From: an uncultured Eubacteriales bacterium
Lineage (GTDB): Bacteria; Bacillota; Clostridia; Monoglobales; Monoglobaceae
DNA: 21,546 nt
Direction: 5' to 3'
Assembly: GCA_905201285.1 (NCBI GenBank)
Contig: CAJKNM010000023.1
Coordinates: 1-21,546 of the forward strand
Positions 15,052-21,546 of the stretch are shown piece after piece. Positions within the stretch are counted from its first letter, which is position 1. Every line of letters begins with the position of its first letter. Both the position numbers and the translations under genes were made by a program. The notes under the pieces were generated by a model that searched no databases, was not told the origin of the DNA, and saw only the letters and a program-made list of their open reading frames with translations.

Positions 15052-17415
15052 CTATCTGAGCTGTGCGCCGAGTTTTTCTTCAAGCTCTTTGAGTATTTTG
15101 TCGGTAACGGGGTTGACATCATCATCCGTCAGCGTCTTGTCGGTGCCTCTGAAGGTAATCGAGAAAGCAACGCTCTTCTTTCCGTGACCTACCTGGATGC
15201 CCTCATATATATCGAACAGCTTATAGTCTTCGATTATTTCGGATTTTTGAGCCTTGATAATCTTGACGATTTCGCCGACCTCGACATCCTTGTTGACCGT
15301 AACGGCTATATCGCGGGTTACCGCCGGGAACTTAGGAAGCGGCTTATAATGCTTGCTCATATCGAATAATTCGGCAATAACCTCAAAATCGATAAACGCG
15401 ACGAAAACCTCTGCGTCAATCTTAAAGTTTGTGCATACAGCCGGATGAATCTGACCTATTATGCCGAGATTCTTCCCCTTAGCCGAAACGCTTGCACAGC
15501 GTCCGCCATGGAATGTGGGGTTATCCCTGCAAGCGGTAAACTCATAATCGTGTATGCCCACTGTATCGAGCAGGTTCTCAACGATGCCTTTAACATCATA
15601 GAAATCATATTCGCCATACATCCCGACAGCAATCGTTTTTGTCTCATCGGGAAGAGGTTCGCCCTCGACCGGGGTGAAAACCGTTCCTATTTCAAATACG
15701 GCCGCCTGAGGATTCCTGCGTGTATAGTTAGTGCGAAGAATCTTCATAACGGATGAAGTCATATCGGTTCTCATAACGCTATTTTCTTCACCGAGAGGGT
15801 TGGTTATGCGTACAAAATTATTCCTGCTGTCGTCTGCGGGAATTCGCACCATAGCGTTTTCCTTAGGGTCGATAAACGAATAGGTTATTATTTCATAAAG
15901 ACCCGATTCCGAAAGCTCGGTACGAACGGTATCCTCAAGTTTCTGGAGAGGTGTCTTTCCTCCGGCAACCATCTCACCGCGCATAAGCGTGGTCGGAATC
16001 TTTTCATAGCCATAGATTCTCGCGACTTCTTCGGCTATGTCCGCCATGCCTTCAATATCGGCTCTGAATGTCGGAATGTGAATGTGACCGCCGTCGACCT
16101 GAAATTCAAGACGCGCAAGCATTTCAATCATATCCGCTTCAGAGATTTCCATCCCTAAGAATTTATTCATCTTTTCAGGCTCAAACGGAAGAACCTTTGC
16201 ACGTTTTTTGTTGGGATATTCGTCTATTACGCCTCCGACAACCTCACCCGCGCCAAGCTCGTTCATAAGCTCGCAGGCACGGTTGATTGCATTCAAACAA
16301 TTTTCGGTGTCAAGACCTTTTTCAAAAAGCGCCGAGGCGTCAGTTCTCATACCGAGAGCCTTCGCACCCTTTCTGACAGCCGCCGCATTAAATGTCGCCG
16401 ACTCAAACAGAACCGTGGTCGTTGCGTCACAGACCTCGGAATTCGCTCCGCCCATAACGCCGGCAACGCCGATAGCGCGCTTTTCGTCGGCAATGACAAT
16501 CATAGACGAATTCAGCGTTCTCGGCTGATCGTCGAGGGTTTCGAGCTTTTCGTTATCTTCTGCATTTCTTACAATTATTTTTCTGCCCTCAACATGGTCA
16601 AGGTCATATGCGTGCATAGGCTGACCGTATTCAAGCATAATATAGTTTGTTATATCAACAACGTTATTGATTGCGCGGATTCCGCAAGCCTTAAGCCTTC
16701 TCTGCATCCATTCCGGCGAGGGTGCAATCTTAACATTTTTTACAACCCTTCCCACATAGCGGCTGCACAGGTCGGTGTTTTTAATCTCGACCGAAGCATA
16801 GTCCGCCGCGTTTTCGGAATTTTCCTTAACTTCGGGGGTGTGAACCTTAAAGGGGCGATTAAATGTTGCCGCTGTTTCGCGCGCAAGGCCGATTATGCTC
16901 ATACAGTCGGGGCGGTTTGAAGTAATTTCAAATTCCGCAATATTCTCGTCAAGACCGAGAACCTTAACAATATCCTCGCCGACAGGGGTGTCGTCCGGAA
17001 GAATAAGTATTCCGGTCGCTCTCTCCTCCGAGATACCGAGCTCATCGGTAGAACACATCATACCGAAGCTTTCAACACCGCGGAGCTTTCCCTTTGTGAT
17101 TTTAACTCCGCCGGGAAGCGTGCTTTTGTGCTTTGCGACAGGAACAACCGCGCCTTCAAAAACGTTCTTTGCGCCGGTAACAATCTGAATCGGTGCGTCC
17201 TCGCCGACATCAACCTGACACACAACGAGCTTGTCCGCGTCAGGGTGTTTTTCTATTTTGAGTATCTTTCCGACAACGACATTTTTAAATTCGGAGGCGG
17301 CGTTTTCGATACCCTCCACGATTGAGCCGGACATCGTCATTTTGTGCATATACTCCGAAGGCTCGATGCCGTCGATATTCATATAATCTTTAAGCCAAGA
17401 TAATGGTAATTTCAT
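15052..17415 (-). CDS. pheT: Phenylalanine--tRNA ligase beta subunit
   Basis: 787 residues, full length for the bacterial type. Domains in order: N-terminal start LPLSWLKDYM; EMAP-like tRNA-binding domain (about 39-150) with KHPDADKLVVCQVDVG and LRGVESFGMMCS; B3/B4 editing domain (about 205-385); B5 domain (about 400-475); the catalytic-like core with IRITNPLGEENSVMRT-type sequence in the middle; and a C-terminal FDX-ACB anticodon-binding domain (about the last 95 residues, LPKFPAVTRDIAVTV). With PheS it forms the cytoplasmic alpha2beta2 enzyme that charges tRNA-Phe; the beta subunit edits Tyr-tRNA-Phe. Start ATG 17415 has GGAGGG eight bases upstream and is 20 bases after pheS, as usual for pheST operons. 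Confidence 0.97.
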   Translation of the reverse strand: MKLPLSWLKDYMNIDGIEPSEYMHKMTMSGSIVEGIENAASEFKNVVVGKILKIEKHPDADKLVVCQVDVGEDAPIQIVTGAKNVFEGAVVPVAKHKSTLPGGVKITKGKLRGVESFGMMCSTDELGISEERATGILILPDDTPVGEDIVKVLGLDENIAEFEITSNRPDCMSIIGLARETAATFNRPFKVHTPEVKENSENAADYASVEIKNTDLCSRYVGRVVKNVKIAPSPEWMQRRLKACGIRAINNVVDITNYIMLEYGQPMHAYDLDHVEGRKIIVRNAEDNEKLETLDDQPRTLNSSMIVIADEKRAIGVAGVMGGANSEVCDATTTVLFESATFNAAAVRKGAKALGMRTDASALFEKGLDTENCLNAINRACELMNELGAGEVVGGVIDEYPNKKRAKVLPFEPEKMNKFLGMEISEADMIEMLARLEFQVDGGHIHIPTFRADIEGMADIAEEVARIYGYEKIPTTLMRGEMVAGGKTPLQKLEDTVRTELSESGLYEIITYSFIDPKENAMVRIPADDSRNNFVRITNPLGEENSVMRTDMTSSVMKILRTNYTRRNPQAAVFEIGTVFTPVEGEPLPDETKTIAVGMYGEYDFYDVKGIVENLLDTVGIHDYEFTACRDNPTFHGGRCASVSAKGKNLGIIGQIHPAVCTNFKIDAEVFVAFIDFEVIAELFDMSKHYKPLPKFPAVTRDIAVTVNKDVEVGEIVKIIKAQKSEIIEDYKLFDIYEGIQVGHGKKSVAFSITFRGTDKTLTDDDVNPVTDKILKELEEKLGAQLR

Positions 17416-17435
17416 TTGTTTAACCCTCCTATTCC

Positions 17436-18455
17436 TTAAAACTGACTGAGAAAACGAACGTCGTTCTCATAGTACAAACGCATATCGGTAACGTCATAGC
17501 GGAACTGGGTTACACGCTCGAGACCGATTCCGAAAGCGAATCCCGAATAAACATCGGGGTCAATACCACAGTTTTTGAGAACCTTAGGGTGAACCATACC
17601 ACAGCCGAGAATTTCTATCCAGCCTTCGCCCTTGCAGATACGACAGCCTTCGCCGCCGCAGTTAAAGCACGAGATGTCAACCTCGGCGCTCGGTTCGGTG
17701 AACGGAAAGTGATGCGGACGGAAGCGCAGACGGGTATTCTCGCCGTACAGCTTCTTTGCGAAAAGCTCAAGAGTACCCTTTAGATCCGCCATTGTGATTC
17801 CTTTATCGATAACCAAACCCTCAACCTGGTGGAAGACGGGCGAATGTGTTGCGTCAACCGCGTCACTTCTGTAAACACGCCCCGGAGATATAATCCTGAT
17901 AGGCGGCTTTTGTTTTTCCATTGTTCTGACCTGAACGGGTGATGTCTGGGTTCTTAAAACAACGTTGTCATTTATATAAAAGGTATCCTGTGTGTCTCTC
18001 GCCGGGTGATCCTTCGGAATATTGAGCGCCTCAAAGTTATAATAGTCAAGCTCAACCTCAGGGCCGTCAACGATAGAAAAGCCCATTCCGATAAATATAT
18101 CCTTGAGGTCGTCAAGGACGGAGGTCAGCGGGTGCTTCCCGCCTTTTTTCGGACGGTTTCCGGGAATTGTAACATCGATGGTCTCGTCCTTTATCCTCTG
18201 TTCCTCAGCAGCAGCAAGAAGCTTTTCTTTTTGTTCATCAAGAGCGGTACCGATAAAATCCCGCACCTCGTTAGCGAGCTGACCGATTTTCGGGCGTTCT
18301 TCGGGTGAAAGCGCACCCATCCCCTTCATAACGGCGGTAAGCTCGCCCTTTTTGCCCAAGAACTTAACGCGAAGCTCTTCAAGGGTATCAAGCGTTTTGG
18401 CGGAACCCAATGCTTCTTCCGCCATAGATTTTATCTTTGCCAATTTTTCTTTCAT
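17436..18455 (-). CDS. pheS: Phenylalanine--tRNA ligase alpha subunit
   Basis: 339 residues from the chosen start. The N-terminal coiled-coil tRNA-binding region contains LRVKFLGKKGELT and SPEERPKIGQLANEVR. Class II catalytic motifs follow: HPARDTQDTFY (motif 2 region), QTSPVQVRTM, RPHHFPFTEPSAEVD, and the motif 3 stretch GFAFGIGLERVTQFRY. The Cys-rich loop CFNCGGEGCRIC is normal for Firmicutes PheS. It activates phenylalanine with ATP and transfers it to tRNA-Phe with PheT. An ATG four codons upstream (18467) is possible, but the start at 18455 has GGGATGA about eight bases before it and matches the family N-terminus. No T-box leader is visible: only about 40 bases separate the promoter from the start codon. 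Confidence 0.96.
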   Translation of the reverse strand: MKEKLAKIKSMAEEALGSAKTLDTLEELRVKFLGKKGELTAVMKGMGALSPEERPKIGQLANEVRDFIGTALDEQKEKLLAAAEEQRIKDETIDVTIPGNRPKKGGKHPLTSVLDDLKDIFIGMGFSIVDGPEVELDYYNFEALNIPKDHPARDTQDTFYINDNVVLRTQTSPVQVRTMEKQKPPIRIISPGRVYRSDAVDATHSPVFHQVEGLVIDKGITMADLKGTLELFAKKLYGENTRLRFRPHHFPFTEPSAEVDISCFNCGGEGCRICKGEGWIEILGCGMVHPKVLKNCGIDPDVYSGFAFGIGLERVTQFRYDVTDMRLYYENDVRFLSQF

Positions 18456-18495
18456 AGGTAAAATCATCCCTTATTATATTATTTCAATGATTATA

Positions 18496-18524
18496 ATAAT
18501 AACACAAAAATATTATTATTACAA
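18496..18524 (-). promoter_or_regulatory. Probable SigA promoter of the pheS-pheT-ireB operon
   Basis: On the minus strand TTGTAA (18524-18519), a 17-base spacer, TATTAT (18501-18496) with TG one base before the -10. It sits between the terminator of the SLH gene and pheS. The surrounding DNA is very AT-rich, so other registers are possible. Confidence 0.5.
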
Positions 18525-18557
18525 GAGAATTTACAAATTATTTAAGATTTTTATAAC

Positions 18558-18592
18558 AAAATAAGGCTTTTGCGGCGCAAAAACCTTATTTG
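18558..18592 (-). terminator. Intrinsic terminator of the SLH-domain gene
   Basis: AAATAAGG (18559-18566) pairs with CCTTATTT (18584-18591); after one mismatch TTTTGC/GCAAAA closes on a GGC loop. On the minus strand TTTTGTT follows. It lies 50 bases after the SLH gene's stop. Confidence 0.8.
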
Positions 18593-18641
18593 TTGAATAT
18601 TATTTCCTATAGATAAAGTCGGTTTTCGGAAAGATGTTGTT

Positions 18642-19688
18642 TTATTTTCCGCCGAAATTTTTAATAGAAAGGGTTTCGAGCGGGTGACCGTCCGACTTTC
18701 CGTCCATAATCACAAACTCTTCCGAATCGGCTGAATCGGCTGAACCGTCTGAATTCGATTGCTTCATAAAAGGAAGGTCAAGCGCGGAGTTCACAAGCCT
18801 TGCCATTGCTTCTCTTGTTATTGTGGTGTATATTTCGCCGTTGTCGCCGAGAAGACCGTACTGCTTGGCGGCCTTATAGTATCCGTCCGGATACCCTCCG
18901 TTTAGTTCCGCAAACCTTCCGTACCCGGTCAGGCACATCATAACCTTTATAATTTCGTTAGTGGCAACAATGCTGTCGGGTGAGAACGTTCCGTCGGCAT
19001 TACCCTCCATTATTCCGGCCTTATACGCGGCCGAGATATACGGATATGCCCAATCCTCTTTTGAAACATCGGTGAAAGGCGCTTCCGCTTTCCCGGCGAT
19101 AGCGTCGTCATCGGCGGCGGCCAGCTTAACCGCGATTTTTGCAAGCTCGGCGCGGGTAAGAAGCCGCATAGGCTCAAAGTTTCCGTTCTCGTCACCGACC
19201 ATAATGCCAAGCTCCTTCAAGCGGTTTATTGCCGCCTGTGACTCGGGTGACGGATAGGTCGAAACAGAGGCCGAGGTTTCGTCTATATACGCGATATGAA
19301 CAATATCGGTTTTCTTGTTTTCATAGTCTTTAAGAACGTTGTTGTCGATGTATATTTTTATCCACGGCTGACTTCCGTTTATAAACGAGTCCAAATCGGG
19401 GGAGAAATATTCCTTGACCGAAACGCCAGTTTTATCGTCTATCAGGAAGGTTAAATTCTCGTTTTCGGGCTTTTCACCTTCAAAATCCATATCCAATTTA
19501 AAGGTAATATCCCCGGTGCTTTCGTTTTTATGTATATCGCGGCCCTTTATCATCGTCCACGAATAATTCTCGGGATTATGGAATTTTTCCTTTTCAGCAG
19601 GGTCGGTAACGGGTCTTGCCAGAGCTGTGCCCGAAAGCATAAGCATTCCGCAAACAGCGGCCACTGTTCTTTTAAAATTCTTGTTCAT
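18642..19688 (-). CDS. Secreted S-layer homology (SLH) domain protein
   Basis: 348 residues from the chosen start. A signal peptide (1-24) ends ALA before Arg25. Residues about 25-150 form a region with no recognised family, containing SWTMIKGRDIHKN and a stretch rich in charged residues. Three SLH repeats follow: about 153-192 (ELGIMVGDENGNFEPMRLLT), 204-256 (FTDVSKEDWAYPYIS, GNADGTFSPDS) and 265-306 (weaker, AKQYGLLGDNGE). SLH repeats bind pyruvylated secondary cell-wall polymer, so the protein should sit on the cell surface. A short tail contains SADSADSEE. Start at 19688 is set by GGAGGAG seven bases upstream; an in-frame ATG at 19721 lacks one. It has its own terminator and looks monocistronic. 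Unusually for SLH proteins the repeats are in the middle to end of a small protein, leaving only a 125-residue N-terminal module as cargo. Confidence 0.87.
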   Translation of the reverse strand: MNKNFKRTVAAVCGMLMLSGTALARPVTDPAEKEKFHNPENYSWTMIKGRDIHKNESTGDITFKLDMDFEGEKPENENLTFLIDDKTGVSVKEYFSPDLDSFINGSQPWIKIYIDNNVLKDYENKKTDIVHIAYIDETSASVSTYPSPESQAAINRLKELGIMVGDENGNFEPMRLLTRAELAKIAVKLAAADDDAIAGKAEAPFTDVSKEDWAYPYISAAYKAGIMEGNADGTFSPDSIVATNEIIKVMMCLTGYGRFAELNGGYPDGYYKAAKQYGLLGDNGEIYTTITREAMARLVNSALDLPFMKQSNSDGSADSADSEEFVIMDGKSDGHPLETLSIKNFGGK

Positions 19689-19772
19689 AGTGATTCTCCT
19701 CCAATCAAGCTTACGCAGCAAAATTATATAATTAATTATTTAAAATTATTTTTGTAGCAAAAAGGGGTTGCG

Positions 19773-19794
19773 AATACGTTTTTAAAAACGTATT
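19773..19794. repeat. Perfect 22-bp palindrome spanning the stop codon of the secreted-protein gene
   Basis: Two 11-base arms (AATACGTTTTT and its exact inverse) abut with no spacer. The stop codon (19782-19784) is inside it. On the plus strand it is followed by TTTTTG; on the minus strand, where the gene is transcribed, no T-run follows, so it is not a standard terminator for that gene. It may be a binding site or an end structure. Confidence 0.6.
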
Positions 19795-20315
19795 TTTGAA
19801 GATGATGAGGCAATGTCTAAAATTACATTGCTATGTGTATTTCCGTTTGCAGATGTGCACTGGAATTGATAGCGAACATTAGGAACAAAGTTATAATAAT
19901 CAGTTTCTATAAAGTATGTTGTACTTGATGATGTTCCTATTTTAGGCCAATCAAAACAACTTTGTCCAAAGATTGATGTTGTGCTAGTTGCAAAATTTAC
20001 TCTGATATATTCTGAGGAACGAAGGCATATCCACTTATCGGTTGATGAAATAGTGAAAGCGTTTAAGGCAGCCGGTTGAGAAATAACACCCTGCGGATAG
20101 ACCGGTCCTAAATTAACACCTTCGTTCCAGCTTCTTGTTAAAGTTGGAAATTTATAATTATCAACAGCATAAATACCATCATATACCTTATATGCGCCAT
20201 CAGGTAAACCCTCTGGAATTTCGTCGGTGTCATTTGCAAAAACACTAACACAACTAATTGATAAAACGGTGATGATGGCTAATAACATTGAAACTAATTT
20301 TTTTGATTTTAACAT
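19782..20315 (-). CDS. Small secreted protein of unknown family
   Basis: 177 residues, not recognised. A clear signal peptide (1-27) ends VFA before Asn28. The mature part, about 150 residues, starts with an acidic stretch (NDTDEIPEG), then GAYKVYDGIYAVDNYKFPTL, and is rich in Ser, Thr, Tyr, Phe and Asn with three Cys (WICLRS, GQSCFDW, QFQCTSA). It looks like a small beta-sheet domain with no membrane anchor or sorting signal. Start 20315 is set by AGTGAGGA seven bases upstream; a longer form from TTG 20375 is rejected. Codons and base composition are AT-rich like the sigma/DUF4367 genes upstream and unlike the rest of the window. It lies 186 bases downstream of the DUF4367 gene on the same strand and may be a target or effector of that signalling pair (inference). 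Confidence 0.7.
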   Translation of the reverse strand: MLKSKKLVSMLLAIITVLSISCVSVFANDTDEIPEGLPDGAYKVYDGIYAVDNYKFPTLTRSWNEGVNLGPVYPQGVISQPAALNAFTISSTDKWICLRSSEYIRVNFATSTTSIFGQSCFDWPKIGTSSSTTYFIETDYYNFVPNVRYQFQCTSANGNTHSNVILDIASSSSKIRF

Positions 20316-20371
20316 TTTATATTCCTCACTTTCGTATACTTTGAATTTTAAATTTTTATTGTGTTCGTTTA

Positions 20372-20389
20372 TCAAGTATCATTGTCCAT
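20372..20389 (-). other. Five-codon mini-ORF with strong ribosome site ahead of the secreted-protein gene
   Basis: GAGGGTGAT precedes ATG 20389 by five bases; the reading frame is only MDNDT and stops at 20372. It lies 56 bases upstream of the secreted-protein start. It could be a leader mini-ORF, or the remnant of an older start lost by mutation. Seen directly; function is inference. Confidence 0.3.
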
Positions 20390-20439
20390 CGGAATCACCC
20401 TCTATCATATTATAATAACATAAAGATTTCTAACTCTTT

Positions 20440-20468
20440 ATACTACCATAAACAGCATAAGGGATCAA
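20440..20468 (-). promoter_or_regulatory. Weak promoter candidate for the secreted-protein gene
   Basis: On the minus strand TTGATC (20468-20463), a 17-base spacer, TAGTAT (20445-20440); each box matches the SigA consensus at four of six positions. It lies in the 186-base gap after the DUF4367 gene. No clear ECF-type AAC / CGT pair was found there. Confidence 0.25.
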
Positions 20469-20501
20469 AATTCTTCAAAATTTTAAAATTTTTTTAATAT
20501 T

Positions 20502-21236
20502 TTAATTGTTTAGATATTTAAGGCTTGATAAAATAGCATCCAATGTATTTTTATTTACATTCGTTGATATTTTGTACAGAATATTTTTTGAAGTCCAAAA
20601 AACGGTATAGGCATCCAGCCCATTTTCGTTTGTCAATCTAACTATTTTTCCATTTGTATCTAGTATTTTGGTATCTTCAATATCAAACTTGTTATTATCA
20701 GTCTGAAAAAAAGCCTCATTCTCGTCTGTTAAATTTTGGTGAAATATTAGCCATTCGTTATTTGATTTATAGTTCAAAACAATATTAGTGTCAGAATCTA
20801 AAATCTCGGTTAAGTCCATACCGGGAGGAAGCCATCCGGGAATAATAAGCTCACTTTTTCCCTCAAACCGGACTATTTCATTATATCTTTCGTCATCGAT
20901 TTTTGTTGTTTTGACATTTAATATTGTTCCGCTTATGTCAGTATATGTCTTAAAAAACAAAATCTTTACTGCGGATACGTTTAAGGATAATGCCAGAACA
21001 ATAGCGGAGACCGCCACAATTAAAACGCATTTTTTCAGGCTGAGACGTCTACCTGATTGTTTTTTGATTTTTGATAATGTTTTTCTATAAATTTCTTTTT
21101 TTCGAGAGTTTATAGTTTCCAGTTCTTTTTCAGGAATATCAATATTTTCTTTGGCGATATCCTCGGCGTATTTTTGGGTCGCCTCTTCGAGCATAACATC
21201 AAACAATTTTTCATTTAGTTTATTTAAATCGTTCAT
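20502..21236 (-). CDS. DUF4367 membrane protein in the anti-sigma-factor position
   Basis: 244 residues from the chosen start. An N-terminal cytoplasmic segment (about 1-65) is charged and helical, followed by a single membrane helix (about 67-90, KKCVLIVAVSAIVLALSL) and an external DUF4367 domain (about 130-244) with IIPGWLPPGMDLTEI and AYTVFWTSKNILYKISTN. The topology matches one-pass anti-sigma factors, but no zinc-binding HxxxCxxC motif is present in the cytoplasmic part. The gene begins four bases after the sigma-factor stop, so the two are coupled. Expected role (inference): hold the sigma factor at the membrane and release it in response to a surface signal. Start at 21236 has GTGAGG about eight bases upstream; an in-frame ATG at 21269 lies inside the sigma-factor gene and is rejected. 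Confidence 0.82.
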   Translation of the reverse strand: MNDLNKLNEKLFDVMLEEATQKYAEDIAKENIDIPEKELETINSRKKEIYRKTLSKIKKQSGRRLSLKKCVLIVAVSAIVLALSLNVSAVKILFFKTYTDISGTILNVKTTKIDDERYNEIVRFEGKSELIIPGWLPPGMDLTEILDSDTNIVLNYKSNNEWLIFHQNLTDENEAFFQTDNNKFDIEDTKILDTNGKIVRLTNENGLDAYTVFWTSKNILYKISTNVNKNTLDAILSSLKYLNN

Positions 21237-21240
21237 ACAT

Positions 21241-21546
21241 TCATACCTCACTTTCGGAAACGGCAGCACCGGGAATAAGTTTTTGTTTTAAAATTTCTCT
21301 TCCTCGTTGAAGCTGAGTATAAACGGTTTTGGGGTTTCTGCCCAAATATCCGGCGATTGTCTCAGGCTTCATATGAAATTTAAAATAGAGAAGAAGAACA
21401 TCAGAATATTTTTTATCCAGTTTTTTAATTTCACAAAATATAGCATTGATGTTGTCGTTGCTTACAACGAGTTCTGCAGGATCTTGTATACAGTCCGGAT
21501 TTACGGAGTATATAATATCATCATCTATATTTATAATTTTTGAGGC
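21241..21546 (-). CDS. ECF-type RNA polymerase sigma factor, C-terminal part (runs off the window)
   Basis: The last 101 codons are present, in frame from the window's right edge. The end is a sigma-70 region 4: LLLYFKFHMKPETIAGYLG, then RNPKTVYTQLQRGREILKQ, the helix-turn-helix that reads the -35 box. The preceding acidic linker (IDDDIIYSVNPDCIQDPAEL) resembles the region 2 to region 4 linker of ECF-type factors. Regions 1-3 and the start lie outside the window, so the exact ECF group cannot be given. The coding DNA is AT-rich like the two genes downstream. It most likely pairs with the DUF4367 protein encoded four bases after its stop. Confidence 0.85.
   Translation of the reverse strand, partial: ASKIINIDDDIIYSVNPDCIQDPAELVVSNDNINAIFCEIKKLDKKYSDVLLLYFKFHMKPETIAGYLGRNPKTVYTQLQRGREILKQKLIPGAAVSESEV

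Noticed and set aside
14994..15125. Upstream extension of ireB to in-frame Met codons within the pheT 3' end
   Set aside because: The added residues are not part of the UPF0297 family, overlap pheT in another frame, and the start at 14993 has a suitable ribosome site.
18456..18557. T-box leader for pheS
   Set aside because: T-box control is common for aminoacyl-tRNA synthetases, but the leader after the predicted promoter is only about 40 bases and no T-box sequence (TGGNACCGCG type) is present.
20324..20334. Shared 11-base CGAAAGTGAGG upstream of both the secreted-protein and DUF4367 genes
   Set aside because: The match (also at 21246-21256) is mostly the ribosome binding site itself, so common regulation cannot be inferred from it.
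20316..20375. TTG start giving a 197-residue form of the secreted protein
   Set aside because: The added 20 residues precede a complete signal peptide, and the ATG at 20315 has AGTGAGGA seven bases upstream.

Overview
The window reads as chromosome from an endospore-forming, Gram-positive Clostridia-type bacterium (Firmicutes). Evidence is spoIIR and an alpha/beta-type small acid-soluble spore protein gene, an SLH-domain surface protein, AddB rather than RecB/C, ireB, BcrA-like ABC proteins and consensus SigA promoters with good GGAGG ribosome sites. No tRNA, rRNA, CRISPR, transposase or integrase was seen. Almost everything is on the minus strand; only the two sporulation genes (337-1278) are on the plus strand.

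Layout. 1-163: 5' end of ddl (D-Ala-D-Ala ligase), divergent from spoIIR (337-957). A short SASP gene (1108-1278) follows, then a bidirectional terminator shared with an MsbA-type ABC exporter (1316-3079, own promoter). 3184-7501 is a five-gene minus-strand operon: exported protein of unknown function, BcrA-like ATPase, ABC-2 permease, sensor kinase, response regulator. Its leader holds an inverted repeat and a hairpin. 7683-11569: rdgB and addB; addB has a degenerate P-loop and no adjacent addA. 11664-14341: an NSS sodium symporter and a CNNM/CorC-type membrane protein, driven by a strong promoter at 14547-14575 with a possible 39-residue small ORF in the leader. 14700-18455: pheS-pheT-ireB operon ending in a clear terminator. 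18642-19688: SLH-domain secreted protein.

19782-21546 is different: visibly more AT-rich than the rest (14 G/C of 60 at 20641-20700 against 33 of 60 at 12181-12240). It carries the C-terminal part of an ECF-type sigma factor, a membrane DUF4367 protein in the anti-sigma position four bases downstream, and a small secreted protein of no recognised family. This looks like a cell-surface signalling cassette acquired separately.

How the genes work together (inference): the 7501-3184 operon resembles antimicrobial-peptide sensing and detoxification modules (two-component system plus BcrAB-type transporter), with an added exported protein as first gene. The 21546-19782 cassette would be a sigma/membrane-regulator pair, perhaps controlling the secreted protein. 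The remaining genes are housekeeping or sporulation genes. The strongest leads are the unknown secreted protein beside the sigma/DUF4367 pair, the exported protein heading the ABC/two-component operon, and the unusual AddB.
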